A model generated the notes under the pieces. It did no database searches and had not been told where the DNA came from. It saw only the letters and a program-made list of their open reading frames with translations. The translations under genes and the position numbers were made by a program. From assembly GCF_035998295.1 (NCBI RefSeq), contig NZ_DASYHS010000278.1, positions 1 to 17,545 on the forward strand: DNA of 17,545 nt. The letters run 5' to 3'. Source of the DNA: DASYHS01 sp035998295 (GTDB lineage Bacteria > Pseudomonadota > Alphaproteobacteria > Azospirillales > Azospirillaceae). This document shows, piece by piece, positions 1 to 6,735 of the stretch. Numbering within the stretch: position 1 is the first letter of the stretch; every line of letters starts with the position of its first letter.

Positions 1-9
1 GACAAGCGT

Positions 10-25
10 CCTACAAAGCTGTAGG
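10..25. promoter_or_regulatory. Inverted repeat upstream of tetR, candidate TetR operator
   Basis: CCTACA and TGTAGG form a perfect 6+6 inverted repeat with a 4-base spacer (AAGC). The heptamer CGTCCTA occurs at 7-13, overlapping the left arm, and again at 31-37. The second copy is part of another small inverted repeat, CGTC-CTAAA-GACG (31-43). TetR-family repressors usually bind palindromes just upstream of their own gene, and this cluster lies about 100 bases before the tetR start. The assignment as operator is inference from position and symmetry; the site could equally serve a gene left of the window. Confidence 0.4.
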
Positions 26-122
26 TCAAACGTCCTAAAGACGGGCGCGCCGGGCCGGCGCCGGGACGGCGGCGCATATCGACGCGCCGGGCCGTCGACG
101 CAGGGGAAGGAGACAAGGCTGC

Positions 123-728
123 ATGGGTGCCGCAAGCACACGCCGGCAGATCGTGGAGGCGGCCGACCGGCTCTTCTACGAGCAGGGTTTCGAAGCCACG
201 TCCTTCGCCGACATCGCCGCGGCCGTGCGCCTCTCGCGCGGGAATTTCTATTATCACTTCAAGACGAAGGACGACATTCTCGCGGCGGTGATCGCCCTGC
301 GCCTGACGACGACGGCCGGGATGCTGGATGCGTGGGAGGCCGAGGCCGGCGACCCGGCGGAGCGCATCCGCAGCTTCATCCATATCCTCGTCATGAACCG
401 GGCGAAGATCATGCGCTACGGCTGCCCGGTCGGCACGCTCTGCAACGAGCTTGCCAAGCTCCATCACGTCGCGCAGGACGAGGCGGGCCAGCTGTTCACC
501 CTGTTCCGCCACTGGCTGGCGCGCCAGTTCTCGGCACTCGGACGCGAGGCCGATGCCGATGCGCTGGCCCTGCACCTCCTGATGCGCAGCCAGGGGGTGG
601 CGACGCTCGCGACGGCCTTCCACGACGAGGCCTTCATCGACCGCGAGGTGGCGGACATGGGCGCATGGCTGGAGGCGCTACGTCCCGGCCCCGGCCATCC
701 CGAAACCGTTTCCCGCCCTCGAGCCTGA
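123..728 (+). CDS. TetR/AcrR-family transcriptional regulator
   Basis: A 201-residue protein of the usual TetR length. Residues about 7-54 form the N-terminal TetR helix-turn-helix: the recognition helix region reads LSRGNFYYHFKTKDDIL, a near-consensus TetR signature. The rest (about 60-185) is an alpha-helical ligand-binding domain. It contains a GCPVGTLCNEL stretch (residues 100-110) with two cysteines, C101 and C107, a motif seen in TetR regulators of the group that senses small electrophiles or organic compounds. The start is the ATG 10 bases after an AAGGAG-type ribosome-binding site. Only 14 bases separate it from the YciI-like gene, so the regulator probably heads the operon with yciI-like and tag. 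The likely role is a repressor of its own operon; the ligand cannot be told from sequence. The C101/C107 pair is a possible thiol sensor, but that is speculative. Confidence 0.9.
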   Translation: MGAASTRRQIVEAADRLFYEQGFEATSFADIAAAVRLSRGNFYYHFKTKDDILAAVIALRLTTTAGMLDAWEAEAGDPAERIRSFIHILVMNRAKIMRYGCPVGTLCNELAKLHHVAQDEAGQLFTLFRHWLARQFSALGREADADALALHLLMRSQGVATLATAFHDEAFIDREVADMGAWLEALRPGPGHPETVSRPRA

Positions 729-742
729 AGGATCCGCTCCGC

Positions 743-1030
743 ATGTTTGTCGTCACGCTCAGGTTTTCCACGAACAAGGCGCAGGCCCCCCGGCACATGG
801 ACGGTCACAACGCGTGGATCCGACGCGGGTTCGAGGACGGCATCTTTGTGCTGACCGGCAGCCTTCCGGGTGGTGCCGGCGGCGCGGTCCTCGCCCACAA
901 CGTCTCGCGCGAGGAACTCGAAGCGCTGCTGCGGGAAGACCCGTTCGTGGCGGAGACCGTCGTCGACGCCGACATCCTCGAGATCACGCCGGGCCGCACC
1001 GACGAGCGCCTGGCCTTCCTGAAGGCCTGA
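743..1030 (+). CDS. YciI-like family protein
   Basis: A 95-residue single-domain protein matching the YciI-like dimeric alpha+beta barrel (ferredoxin-like) family. It begins MFVVTLRFS, has a histidine pair in RHMDGHNAWI (H18 and H22), a glycine-rich turn after 'FVLTGSLPGG', and the typical DPFVAETVVDADILEI ending of the family. The family is often annotated as YCII-related. Its enzymatic role is mostly undefined, although one relative takes part in chlorinated aromatic breakdown. The ATG at 743 follows an AAGGA overlapping the tetR stop. The tag gene starts 3 bases after this stop, so translation of the three genes is likely coupled. Family assignment is firm; the biochemical function is unknown. 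Confidence 0.85.
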   Translation: MFVVTLRFSTNKAQAPRHMDGHNAWIRRGFEDGIFVLTGSLPGGAGGAVLAHNVSREELEALLREDPFVAETVVDADILEITPGRTDERLAFLKA

Positions 1031-1033
1031 ACG

Positions 1034-1654
1034 ATGAGCGCGACGATCCCCGGGCCGGACGGACGGCCGCGGTGCCGCTGGTGCGCGGCCGCACCCGAGT
1101 TCTTCGCCTATCACGACACCGAATGGGGCTTCCCCGTCGACGATGATCGCCGCCTGTTCGAGAAGCTGTGCCTGGAAGGCTTCCAGTCGGGCCTGAGCTG
1201 GCGCACGATCCTGGCCAAGCGCGAGAATTTCCGCGCCGCCTTTCATGGCTTCGATGTCGAGCGGATCGCCGCGTTCACGCAGGCAGACGTCGAGCGCCTG
1301 CTGAAGAACGAGGGCATCGTCCGCCACCGCGGCAAGATCGAGGCCGTCGTCAACAACGCCCGGCGGGCCCGGGACCTGGTGGCGCAGGAAGGATCGCTGG
1401 CCGCCTATGTCTGGCGCTTCGAGCCCTTGGCCGATGAGCGTGCGCCCCCGCAGACCGCCTCCACCTCGGCAGCGTCGATCGCGCTGTCGAAGGACCTGAA
1501 GAAGCGCGGCTGGTCGTTCGTCGGCCCGACGACGGTCCATGCCTTCCTGCAGGCGATGGGGCTGATCAACGATCACGCCGAAGGCTGCGCGATGCGTGAC
1601 GAGGTCGAACGGGCCAGGGCCGCGTTCCAGCGGCCGCGCTCCCGGTCGGCCTGA
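1034..1654 (+). CDS. tag: DNA-3-methyladenine glycosylase I
   Basis: A 206-residue protein, slightly longer than E. coli Tag. Tag removes 3-methyladenine from alkylated DNA, starting base-excision repair in the cytoplasm. Family hallmarks are visible: the zinc-snap residues C14 and H27 near the N-terminus (RCRW and AYHDTEWGFP) and H181 with C185 near the C-terminus (INDHAEGC). The LCLEGFQSGLSW segment (residues 45-56) carries the Glu (E48) and Trp (W56) that line the base pocket. The ATG lies 3 bases after the yciI-like stop, with GAAGG upstream as ribosome-binding site. Co-transcription with a TetR regulator is unusual for tag, which is constitutive in E. coli, and suggests it may respond to a small-molecule signal. 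The last 82 bases overlap the convergent gene ending at 1573. Confidence 0.95.
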   Translation: MSATIPGPDGRPRCRWCAAAPEFFAYHDTEWGFPVDDDRRLFEKLCLEGFQSGLSWRTILAKRENFRAAFHGFDVERIAAFTQADVERLLKNEGIVRHRGKIEAVVNNARRARDLVAQEGSLAAYVWRFEPLADERAPPQTASTSAASIALSKDLKKRGWSFVGPTTVHAFLQAMGLINDHAEGCAMRDEVERARAAFQRPRSRSA

Positions 1655-2010
1655 ACTCCGGCACCGAGCGCCGCCTCGTCGCCGGCAACGGTCAGAACGC
1701 GCGCGACATAGGTCTGGCCCCGCTCGGTGATGTCGAGCAGCCGGGCAAACCCGAGCTGGCCGAAGGCGTTGAGCAGCATCGTCTGCACGAGTTCGAGGCG
1801 GGTCTGCTCCGGACCCATCCGCTCACGGATGGTCTCGTCCACCTCGGGCGGCAGATCGAAGGCATTGAGCGGGATCTGGGCGCCGGGCGTGGCGAAATCC
1901 TCCGCCGGCAGGTTCTCGTAGGCGGGGGTGGTCGCCGGTGCCTGTTGCGCCCAGGCCGCCGGGACGGTCGCCAGCGCCAGTAGCGACGCCGCGGTCAGCA
2001 TGTACTTCAT
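1573..2010 (-). CDS. Small secreted protein, possibly PepSY-like
   Basis: A 145-residue protein with a clear Sec signal peptide: MKYMLTAASLLALATVPAAWA, cleavage likely after residue 21 (AWA-Q). The mature part has a proline-rich linker, then a compact region (LLNAFGQLGFARLLDITERG, followed by QTYVARVLT) resembling the 'locus of small change' fold seen in short PepSY-like periplasmic proteins. That resemblance is tentative. I chose the ATG at 2010 because GAGGAAGG sits 5 bases before it; a GTG at 2025 in the same frame is the alternative. The last about 27 codons run into the 3' end of tag on the opposite strand and are Arg/Ser/Ala-rich with no obvious conservation, so the original stop may have been lost. 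It lies downstream of the P19-like gene on the same strand, about 100 bases away, and may be co-transcribed. Confidence 0.6.
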   Translation of the reverse strand: MKYMLTAASLLALATVPAAWAQQAPATTPAYENLPAEDFATPGAQIPLNAFDLPPEVDETIRERMGPEQTRLELVQTMLLNAFGQLGFARLLDITERGQTYVARVLTVAGDEAALGAGVQADRERGRWNAALARSTSSRIAQPSA

Positions 2011-2110
2011 GATGGCCTTCCTCACGGCGACAGGGATCCATACCGGTGGCCGGGCGGCTGATTTTCATCGTCCGTGCCGGCCCGTCGGGCATGATGATGC
2101 CGCGCGGATC

Positions 2111-2659
2111 TCAGCCCTTTCCGGTTTTGATCTCGACTTTCGGGAACTCGACGTCGGCTCCGGTCTCGAAACGCTTGCCGTTGACCTCGTCATGGCGCGG
2201 GAAGTCGGGGGCTTCGAAACGGACCCGCAACCGGTAGGTACCGTCACCGGGAACCTTCCAGTTGCGCCCGTAGTGGTACAGGGCCGGATGCCAGAGATAC
2301 GGCATCTCATGGGTGCCGACCTCGTTGCCGGACGGGTCGAACAGGGTCGCGAAGATCTTCAGGCCCGGCAGAAAGCGCCCGTCGGAGGCATCGCGGACGG
2401 CGACCTCGATATGGACGTTCTCCTGGTCGGGTTCGATCCACTCCAGCTTGCCGCCGCGCATGTGGTACATGCCCTCGGCCTTCTCGACGGCAAAGCCGAT
2501 GAGGTAGTCGCCCTGGCGCATCTCGCCGCCGTCATGGGCGACGATCGACGTCATGTGCTTGAGCGCGATCCCGTAGGCATCGCCCTGCGCGGTCGCCAGC
2601 GCGAGCGCGGTGCGCGATACCTCCTCGCTCGGCTTCATCGGAGGCTTGTCGCCGGCCAT
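2111..2659 (-). CDS. P19/Tp34-like iron-binding protein family member
   Basis: A 182-residue protein. Its C-terminal two thirds (about 80-178) look like the beta-sandwich of the P19/Tp34 'iron transporter' family (Pfam Fe2+ transport protein): HIEVAVRDA, then ALYHYGRNWKVPGDGTYRLR, then RHDEVNGKRFE. These match the HYGxN, GxGxYxLxF and RHxDExxG pattern of Campylobacter P19. Histidines H83, H118, H124 and H129 are candidate metal ligands. Known family members are periplasmic and work with FTR1-type iron permeases. This copy has no signal peptide and begins MAGDKPPMKPSEEVS, so it is either cytoplasmic or has lost its export signal. The start is well supported: AGGAGGA lies 4 bases before the ATG. 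No FTR1 partner is visible in the window. I recalled the family match from motifs and have not run a search. Confidence 0.6.
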   Translation of the reverse strand: MAGDKPPMKPSEEVSRTALALATAQGDAYGIALKHMTSIVAHDGGEMRQGDYLIGFAVEKAEGMYHMRGGKLEWIEPDQENVHIEVAVRDASDGRFLPGLKIFATLFDPSGNEVGTHEMPYLWHPALYHYGRNWKVPGDGTYRLRVRFEAPDFPRHDEVNGKRFETGADVEFPKVEIKTGKG

Positions 2660-2713
2660 GGAGTCCTCCTCGCGTGATCGACTGAATTCCTCGGCAACGG
2701 CTCGGCAGCAGGA

Positions 2714-3224
2714 GTGGTTCCCGCCCGCTCGCTCCTCATCGACGGCGTGCCGGCGCTGGTGGCCGGCCTTCTCGCCTACGAGTCCGAGGGGCTGCTGATC
2801 GGCGAGGCGGCCAGCGCGCGCGTGGTCGAGGGGATCCGCCGCATCGCATCAGAGGACCGTCGGATCGAGTGGACGATCAAGGTCCTGGCCGTGCACATGG
2901 GGCCGCAGGACGTGCTGGCGAACCTGAGTGTGGAGTTCCAGGACCAACTCACCGTCCCCAGAGGTCGAGGACGTGGTCTGCGCTCTGGAGACGCGCATCC
3001 GCGAGCGGTTTCCGGAGGCCACGCGGATGTTCGCCGAGGCCGAACGGTTGGCCGAGAACCGGGCGCGACGGCGGGCCCGCCCCGCCGAAAACACCTGGGA
3101 CCCCGGCGGCCGAGGCCGCCATGCACCGCTCGCCCGATGGGGGCGACATCGGCTGCGGGCGGAAGGCACCAGCAGCACCATCGGCGAGGATCATCGGACT
3201 TCCGCTCGGTTTCGCTCTTTGTGA
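2714..3224 (+). pseudogene. Broken C-terminal part of a cation diffusion facilitator (CDF) transporter
   Basis: From 2714 the frame reads DGVPALVAGLLAYESEGLL, then IGEAAS, then HMGPQDVLANLSVEFQDQL. This is the last membrane helix and the cytoplasmic domain of a CDF metal efflux protein. The frame breaks at the CCCC run 2956-2959. Dropping one C restores the family sequence PEVEDVVCALETRIRERFPE in the frame that is open to 3224. The first four to five membrane helices, including the HxxxD/DxxxD zinc site, are absent, and the last helix looks internally shortened. Homology fades near 3075; the rest to the stop is non-conserved. The remnant is therefore truncated at the 5' end and frameshifted, and should be non-functional. 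The single-base break could be a sequencing error, but the missing membrane part could not. Confidence 0.7.
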
Positions 3225-3673
3225 TCCCGGTGCGACGATTCTGCCCTCGCGAGGCGATACGGCCATGCCGCCGAACCCGATCACGACCACGTCGTCATCG
3301 GTGACCGAGCCGCCCGTTCGGGTTGCTCTGCGGCTGCCTGTCATTCCGGAGCCGTGGCGTCTTCCGCTCCGTCATGCTGCTACTTCGTATGCGAAACCGG
3401 CGGAGGGAGCTTCCGGATGGCTGACTTCTAGACGCGATGATGCGCGCGGGATCTCGTGACGGCGGCTCTCGTTCGCTTCGTACCGCTTCGGGGCTTCGGC
3501 TTCAGCGGGCCATTTCCAACCGCGCACTCGTGTGCGTAGCCAATGTCCCACCGTTTATGCCCAAAGTCCGTGACAAAGGCTCGGCCCCTGGTGTTGGAAG
3601 CCACACCCCCGGCCGTTCCCATGGAGATCTCGTGACAGAGACGCCCGCGACCGGAGTTCGGTGACCGTCGATC
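3225..3673. other. Gap between CDF remnant and FNT gene, no supported gene
   Basis: About 450 bases without a convincing coding region. On the minus strand a short stretch ending near 3225 reads DDVVVIGFGG, like the first strand of a flavin- or nucleotide-binding Rossmann fold. It lacks the rest of the fold and stays open only because stop codons are rare at this GC content. No promoter or terminator stands out. The region looks like decayed or rearranged sequence continuing from the CDF remnant. Confidence 0.4.
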
Positions 3674-4453
3674 ATGGCCATCGCTCCCAATCCCTCGGAA
3701 ATCTTCCGCCGTGCGGTAAAGGAAGGCGAACGGCGGCTCGACCAGTCGCTGCTCGAGTTGACCGCGACCGGCTTCATCGCCGGGTTCACCATCGTCTTCG
3801 GCATTGTCGCCTTGGGCATTGTCCACGCGCTGGTCGGGCCCGGCCACGACGGCGTTGCTACGATCGGCGGTGCCCTCGTCTTCGGTGTCGGGGTGGTGTT
3901 CCTGGTTGTCGGTCGGGCTGAGCTGTTCAACGAGAATTTCTACGAACCGGCCGCAACCGTTTTCGAGGAGTGGGCCCCGGGAAAGCTGCCGAGGCTCGCC
4001 CGCCTGTGGTCCGTTACCTTCGTGCTCAACCTCGCCGGCGGAGCGTTCTTCGCGGCAATTCTGTCCATCGAAGGGGTCCTGCCCGACGGTACCGGACACG
4101 CGCTCAATCGAGTGGCTGAGGAGATCGTCCGGCAGGAAGCGCTGACGGCATTTGTCAAGGCGGTCGCCGGTGGCGCGCTTGTTGCGTTGCTGTCCTTCCT
4201 TTTGGAAGCGGTCAATCACATCGGCAGTCGCATCTTCTTGGCTTTAAGCGTCGGCTTCCTGTTGGCGCTCGGGCCCTTCGCTCACGTTGCCGTCGCTGTT
4301 CTGCATGTCTTCTTCGGGCTTCTCCTCGGCGCCCAGGCAGATCTTGAGAGCCTTTTCGGAACGATGGCCATCGCAACGGCCGGCAATATCGTAGGGGGCA
4401 TTGGCCTGACTACCTTCATGCATATCGCACAGGCAAAAGGCGCGCGTGAATAG
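3674..4453 (+). CDS. Formate/nitrite transporter (FNT) family membrane channel
   Basis: A 259-residue integral membrane protein with six predicted hydrophobic segments (about 33-52, 62-80, 112-132, 163-180, 186-216 and 232-248). FNT proteins are pentameric aquaporin-like channels for small monovalent anions such as formate, nitrite or hydrosulfide. The family signatures are present as variants: ELFNENFYEP (83-92) corresponds to the canonical ELFTEN motif, and GNIVGGIGLTT (237-247) to the GNxxGG motif of the last helix. H204 in GPFAHVAVAV is at about the position of the conserved pore histidine. The overall sequence is closer to the YfdC-like branch than to FocA or NirC, so the substrate is uncertain. 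The ATG at 3674 is the only plausible start because a stop codon lies in frame just upstream; the ribosome-binding site is weak. No metabolic partner gene is adjacent. Confidence 0.88.
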   Translation: MAIAPNPSEIFRRAVKEGERRLDQSLLELTATGFIAGFTIVFGIVALGIVHALVGPGHDGVATIGGALVFGVGVVFLVVGRAELFNENFYEPAATVFEEWAPGKLPRLARLWSVTFVLNLAGGAFFAAILSIEGVLPDGTGHALNRVAEEIVRQEALTAFVKAVAGGALVALLSFLLEAVNHIGSRIFLALSVGFLLALGPFAHVAVAVLHVFFGLLLGAQADLESLFGTMAIATAGNIVGGIGLTTFMHIAQAKGARE

Positions 4454-5180
4454 TGACCGTGAACTGATGCGGTGGACGGCCCTTCCAGGGGCCCGTTCAA
4501 GATGCGCGTGTGAAAACAGGCCACAAGAGCACGGCGAAGGCAAGAGGCATTGGATCGAGCGGCTCCGGCAGACCGCTCATGTCGACATGGTCCCAAACGG
4601 GAGGTTGCCCGGCCCCGACGGGGAAGAGCAGCGTGCCATGGGAACGAAGGACCCAGAGCCATCTCTGACCCGCCTTCATGGTTCGGATTGCCCGACAGTC
4701 GTGGTCCGCCATTGGATGCGGAGAGAAGGTGGGGATCGCTGCTGCCGCAGCCCTGGGGTTCTGAGAGCGTGTTCAGCAGTTAACCCGGATAGTTCACCAG
4801 AGTTGAAGCTGGGGAAGCGGGCGCGACATAAGTTCTGGTGCTGAGGCAGAGACACCGTGGACAGCGGAGTTCACGCAAGCCGTGGCGCAAGGCATCGGGA
4901 TGCTGCCGGGTTTGCCACCTGTTGGTCGCAAGCCGGTTCACGTCCGTCGACATCTTCGGCCGGTGCGCAGGCCAGCCGTGCACGGCGCCCGCGCCGCGGC
5001 GAGAACGCCGGACCCGGGTCGGCCATCGTCGCCGGACGGCCCTGCTATCACGGTGGGCCTCCGCGAACACCGCCGCGCCGCCTTCCGGCTGCGGAACCGG
5101 GCCTGGCCCGCCCGGCCTTGAAACCGGCAGCCGTTTCAACGGACAGTATCGGCTTCATTCGGACACGGGAAGCCACGGCC
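4454..5180. other. 727-base gap with no supported gene
   Basis: Several open frames cross this region on both strands, but none gives a recognisable protein. All are Arg/Pro-rich, as expected from GC-rich non-coding sequence. A hairpin of about 7 bp with one bulge (ACGGCCC, loop TTCCAG, GGG-C-CCGT, 4476-4496) lies 23 bases after the FNT stop but has no T tract, so it is only a weak terminator candidate. Around 4780-4970 the base composition and a GGTGAACTATCCGGG-like end on the minus strand vaguely suggest an old insertion-sequence edge. I could not confirm a transposase. With the CDF remnant upstream, the zone looks like a patch of decay or past insertion. Confidence 0.4.
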
Positions 5181-6389
5181 ATGAGCCTCGCCAACGGACG
5201 CCACTATCTCGCCATTCCGGGCCCGTCGGTGGTTCCCGACCGCGTCCTGGCGGCGATGCATCGCCCGGCGCCCAACATCTATGACGGCGACATCGTCGAG
5301 ATGACCCGCACGATCTTCGACGATCTCCGCGAGGTCGCCCGGTCATCCGCCCACGTGGCGCTCTACATCTCCAACGGCCACGGCGCGTGGGAGGCCGCGA
5401 TCGCCAACATGTTCTCGCGCGGCGAGAAGGCCCTGGTCGCCGCGACCGGGCATTTCGGCCATGGTTGGGCCGACGGCGCGCGCGGGATGGGCGTCGACGT
5501 CGACCTGATCGATTTCGGCACGTCCGCTCCGGTGGACGCCGGACGGATCGAGCACGCCCTGGCCGCCGACCGGCATCAACGGATTCGCGCGGTCCTGATG
5601 ACCCATGTCGACACCGCGTCGACGCTGCGCAACGACATAGCGGCGGTGCGCACGGCGATGGATGCCGCGGGGCATCCCGCCCTGCTCGCCGTGGACGCGA
5701 TCGCCTCGCTCGGCTGTGAAGAGTTGCGCTTCGACGACTGGGGCATCGACGTCATGGTGGCGGCCAGCCAGAAAGGGCTGATGGTGCCGCCGGGGCTCGG
5801 CTTCGTCTGGCTGTCCGACAAGGCGCTGGCCGCCTCGGGAAGCTCGGACCTGGTCACGCCCTACTGGGACTGGAAGCCGCGCACGTCCGGGACGGCATTC
5901 TACCAGTACTTCGCAGGGACCGCCCCGACCCATCATCTGTACGGGCTGCGCGAAGCCTTGACCATGATCCTGCGCGAAGAGGGGCTCGATCAGGTCTGGC
6001 GCCACCACCGGGCGCTCGCCCGCGCCGTCTGGGCCGCGTTCGACGTCTGGGGACGGGACGGCGACATCAGGCTGATCGTCGCCGATCCCGGGGCACGCGC
6101 CCATGCCGTCACGGCGGCGCGGATCGGGGCCGGCGGCGCGGCGCGGCTGCGGCAATGGCTGGAGGCCAACGCCGGGGTAACGCTCGGCATCGGTCTCGGC
6201 ATGGCGTCGCCCACCGATCCGGCCTATGGCGATTTCCTGCGGGTCGCGCATATGGGGCATGTCAACGCCCACATGACCCTCGGCGTTCTGGCGGCCATGG
6301 AGGCCGGGCTGCAGGCCCTCGGCATCCCGCACGCCACGGGCGCTCTCGACGCGGCCGCAGCCGCCGTCGCCGCGGCGGCTCGGGCCTGA
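5181..6389 (+). CDS. Class V aminotransferase, alanine/serine-glyoxylate type
   Basis: A 402-residue cytoplasmic PLP enzyme of fold type I, class V. The N-terminal LAIPGPSVVPDRVL (residues 10-23) is the family's substrate-loop opening. SNGHGAWEAAIAN (64-76) is the cofactor phosphate region, AVDAIASLG (170-178) holds the Asp that contacts the pyridine nitrogen (D172), and SQKGLMVPPGLGFVW (196-210) holds the Schiff-base lysine K198. RVAHMGH (354-360) holds the carboxylate-binding Arg. Relatives transfer an amino group from serine or alanine to glyoxylate. The exact donor (alanine, serine, or a purine-derived substrate as in the ureidoglycine enzyme) cannot be decided from sequence. I chose ATG 5181 because it gives the family-typical N-terminus; the frame stays open far upstream without family similarity. 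It stands alone, with no serine-cycle or purine catabolism genes nearby. Confidence 0.92.
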   Translation: MSLANGRHYLAIPGPSVVPDRVLAAMHRPAPNIYDGDIVEMTRTIFDDLREVARSSAHVALYISNGHGAWEAAIANMFSRGEKALVAATGHFGHGWADGARGMGVDVDLIDFGTSAPVDAGRIEHALAADRHQRIRAVLMTHVDTASTLRNDIAAVRTAMDAAGHPALLAVDAIASLGCEELRFDDWGIDVMVAASQKGLMVPPGLGFVWLSDKALAASGSSDLVTPYWDWKPRTSGTAFYQYFAGTAPTHHLYGLREALTMILREEGLDQVWRHHRALARAVWAAFDVWGRDGDIRLIVADPGARAHAVTAARIGAGGAARLRQWLEANAGVTLGIGLGMASPTDPAYGDFLRVAHMGHVNAHMTLGVLAAMEAGLQALGIPHATGALDAAAAAVAAAARA

Positions 6390-6492
6390 CCCTTCGCCGA
6401 TCCGGCCCGGCTGCGCCACGCGTGCCTCACGGGCCCCTCGTCCACCGGACGCTCTGCGCCGGCGACCGGCCGGGCCGTTCCGCACGCCGGTG

Positions 6493-6570
6493 CTAGACGG
6501 CCGCCGGCACGGCCTGTTCCTTCGGGAACGGCCTGAAGACCAGCGCGATCAGGAAGGCGCCGACCGGCGG
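6493..6570 (-). pseudogene. Residual C-terminal end of an MFS-like transporter
   Basis: Reading leftward to a TAG at 6495-6493, the last about 25 codons give PVGAFLIALVFRPFPKEQ followed by AVPAAV. This looks like the final half-helix and cytoplasmic tail of a 12-helix major facilitator protein. Upstream of about 6570 the similarity stops abruptly, so only the tail survives. Directly abutting it, on the plus strand at 6570-6623, is an 18-codon open end reading VKVARETIAATFGSTQD plus stop, which might be the tail of another lost gene. The rest of the 6390-6735 gap holds no gene. The assignment rests on a short hydrophobic-plus-charged pattern and is weak. Confidence 0.35.
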
Positions 6571-6685
6571 TGAAGGTGGCGCGCGAAACGATCGCGGCGA
6601 CATTCGGCTCGACGCAGGACTAGCGCCGGCCGCCGGGACGGGGGGAGTAACAATCGTGACGGGCATCCATGAGCCGCCGGTCGGG

Positions 6686-6701
6686 CCCCGCCGCGGCGGG
6701 G
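6686..6701 (-). terminator. GC-rich perfect palindrome after the VOC gene
   Basis: CCCCGCCGCGGCGGGG is a perfect 16-base palindrome about 35 bases beyond the stop of the leftward VOC gene. It can fold as a 6-bp stem with a 4-base loop. No T tract follows on the minus strand, so it is not a standard intrinsic terminator. It may act as a 3' stabilising hairpin or be coincidental in GC-rich sequence. Confidence 0.3.
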
Positions 6702-6735
6702 GCGGCGCTCCGGGCCCCGGTCGATCGAGCCGGTC

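Noticed and set aside
464..1576. A 370-codon open frame on the minus strand opposite tetR, yciI-like and tag
   Set aside because: It lies antisense to three genes with clear family motifs, and its translation is Arg/Gly/Asp-rich without any domain. It stays open because stop codons are rare at high GC.
3230..3344. Minus-strand DDVVVIGFGG, like a flavoprotein N-terminus
   Set aside because: Only the first strand and glycine turn match; the following sequence lacks the rest of a Rossmann fold. It may be a remnant or coincidence.
4446..4844. A 132-codon open frame following the FNT gene
   Set aside because: It overlaps the FNT end, lacks a ribosome-binding site and has no conserved pattern; its composition looks non-coding.
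4780..5139. Possible transposase remnant on the minus strand
   Set aside because: No DDE or HTH motif and no pair of terminal inverted repeats could be found; only a vague resemblance of the end sequence.
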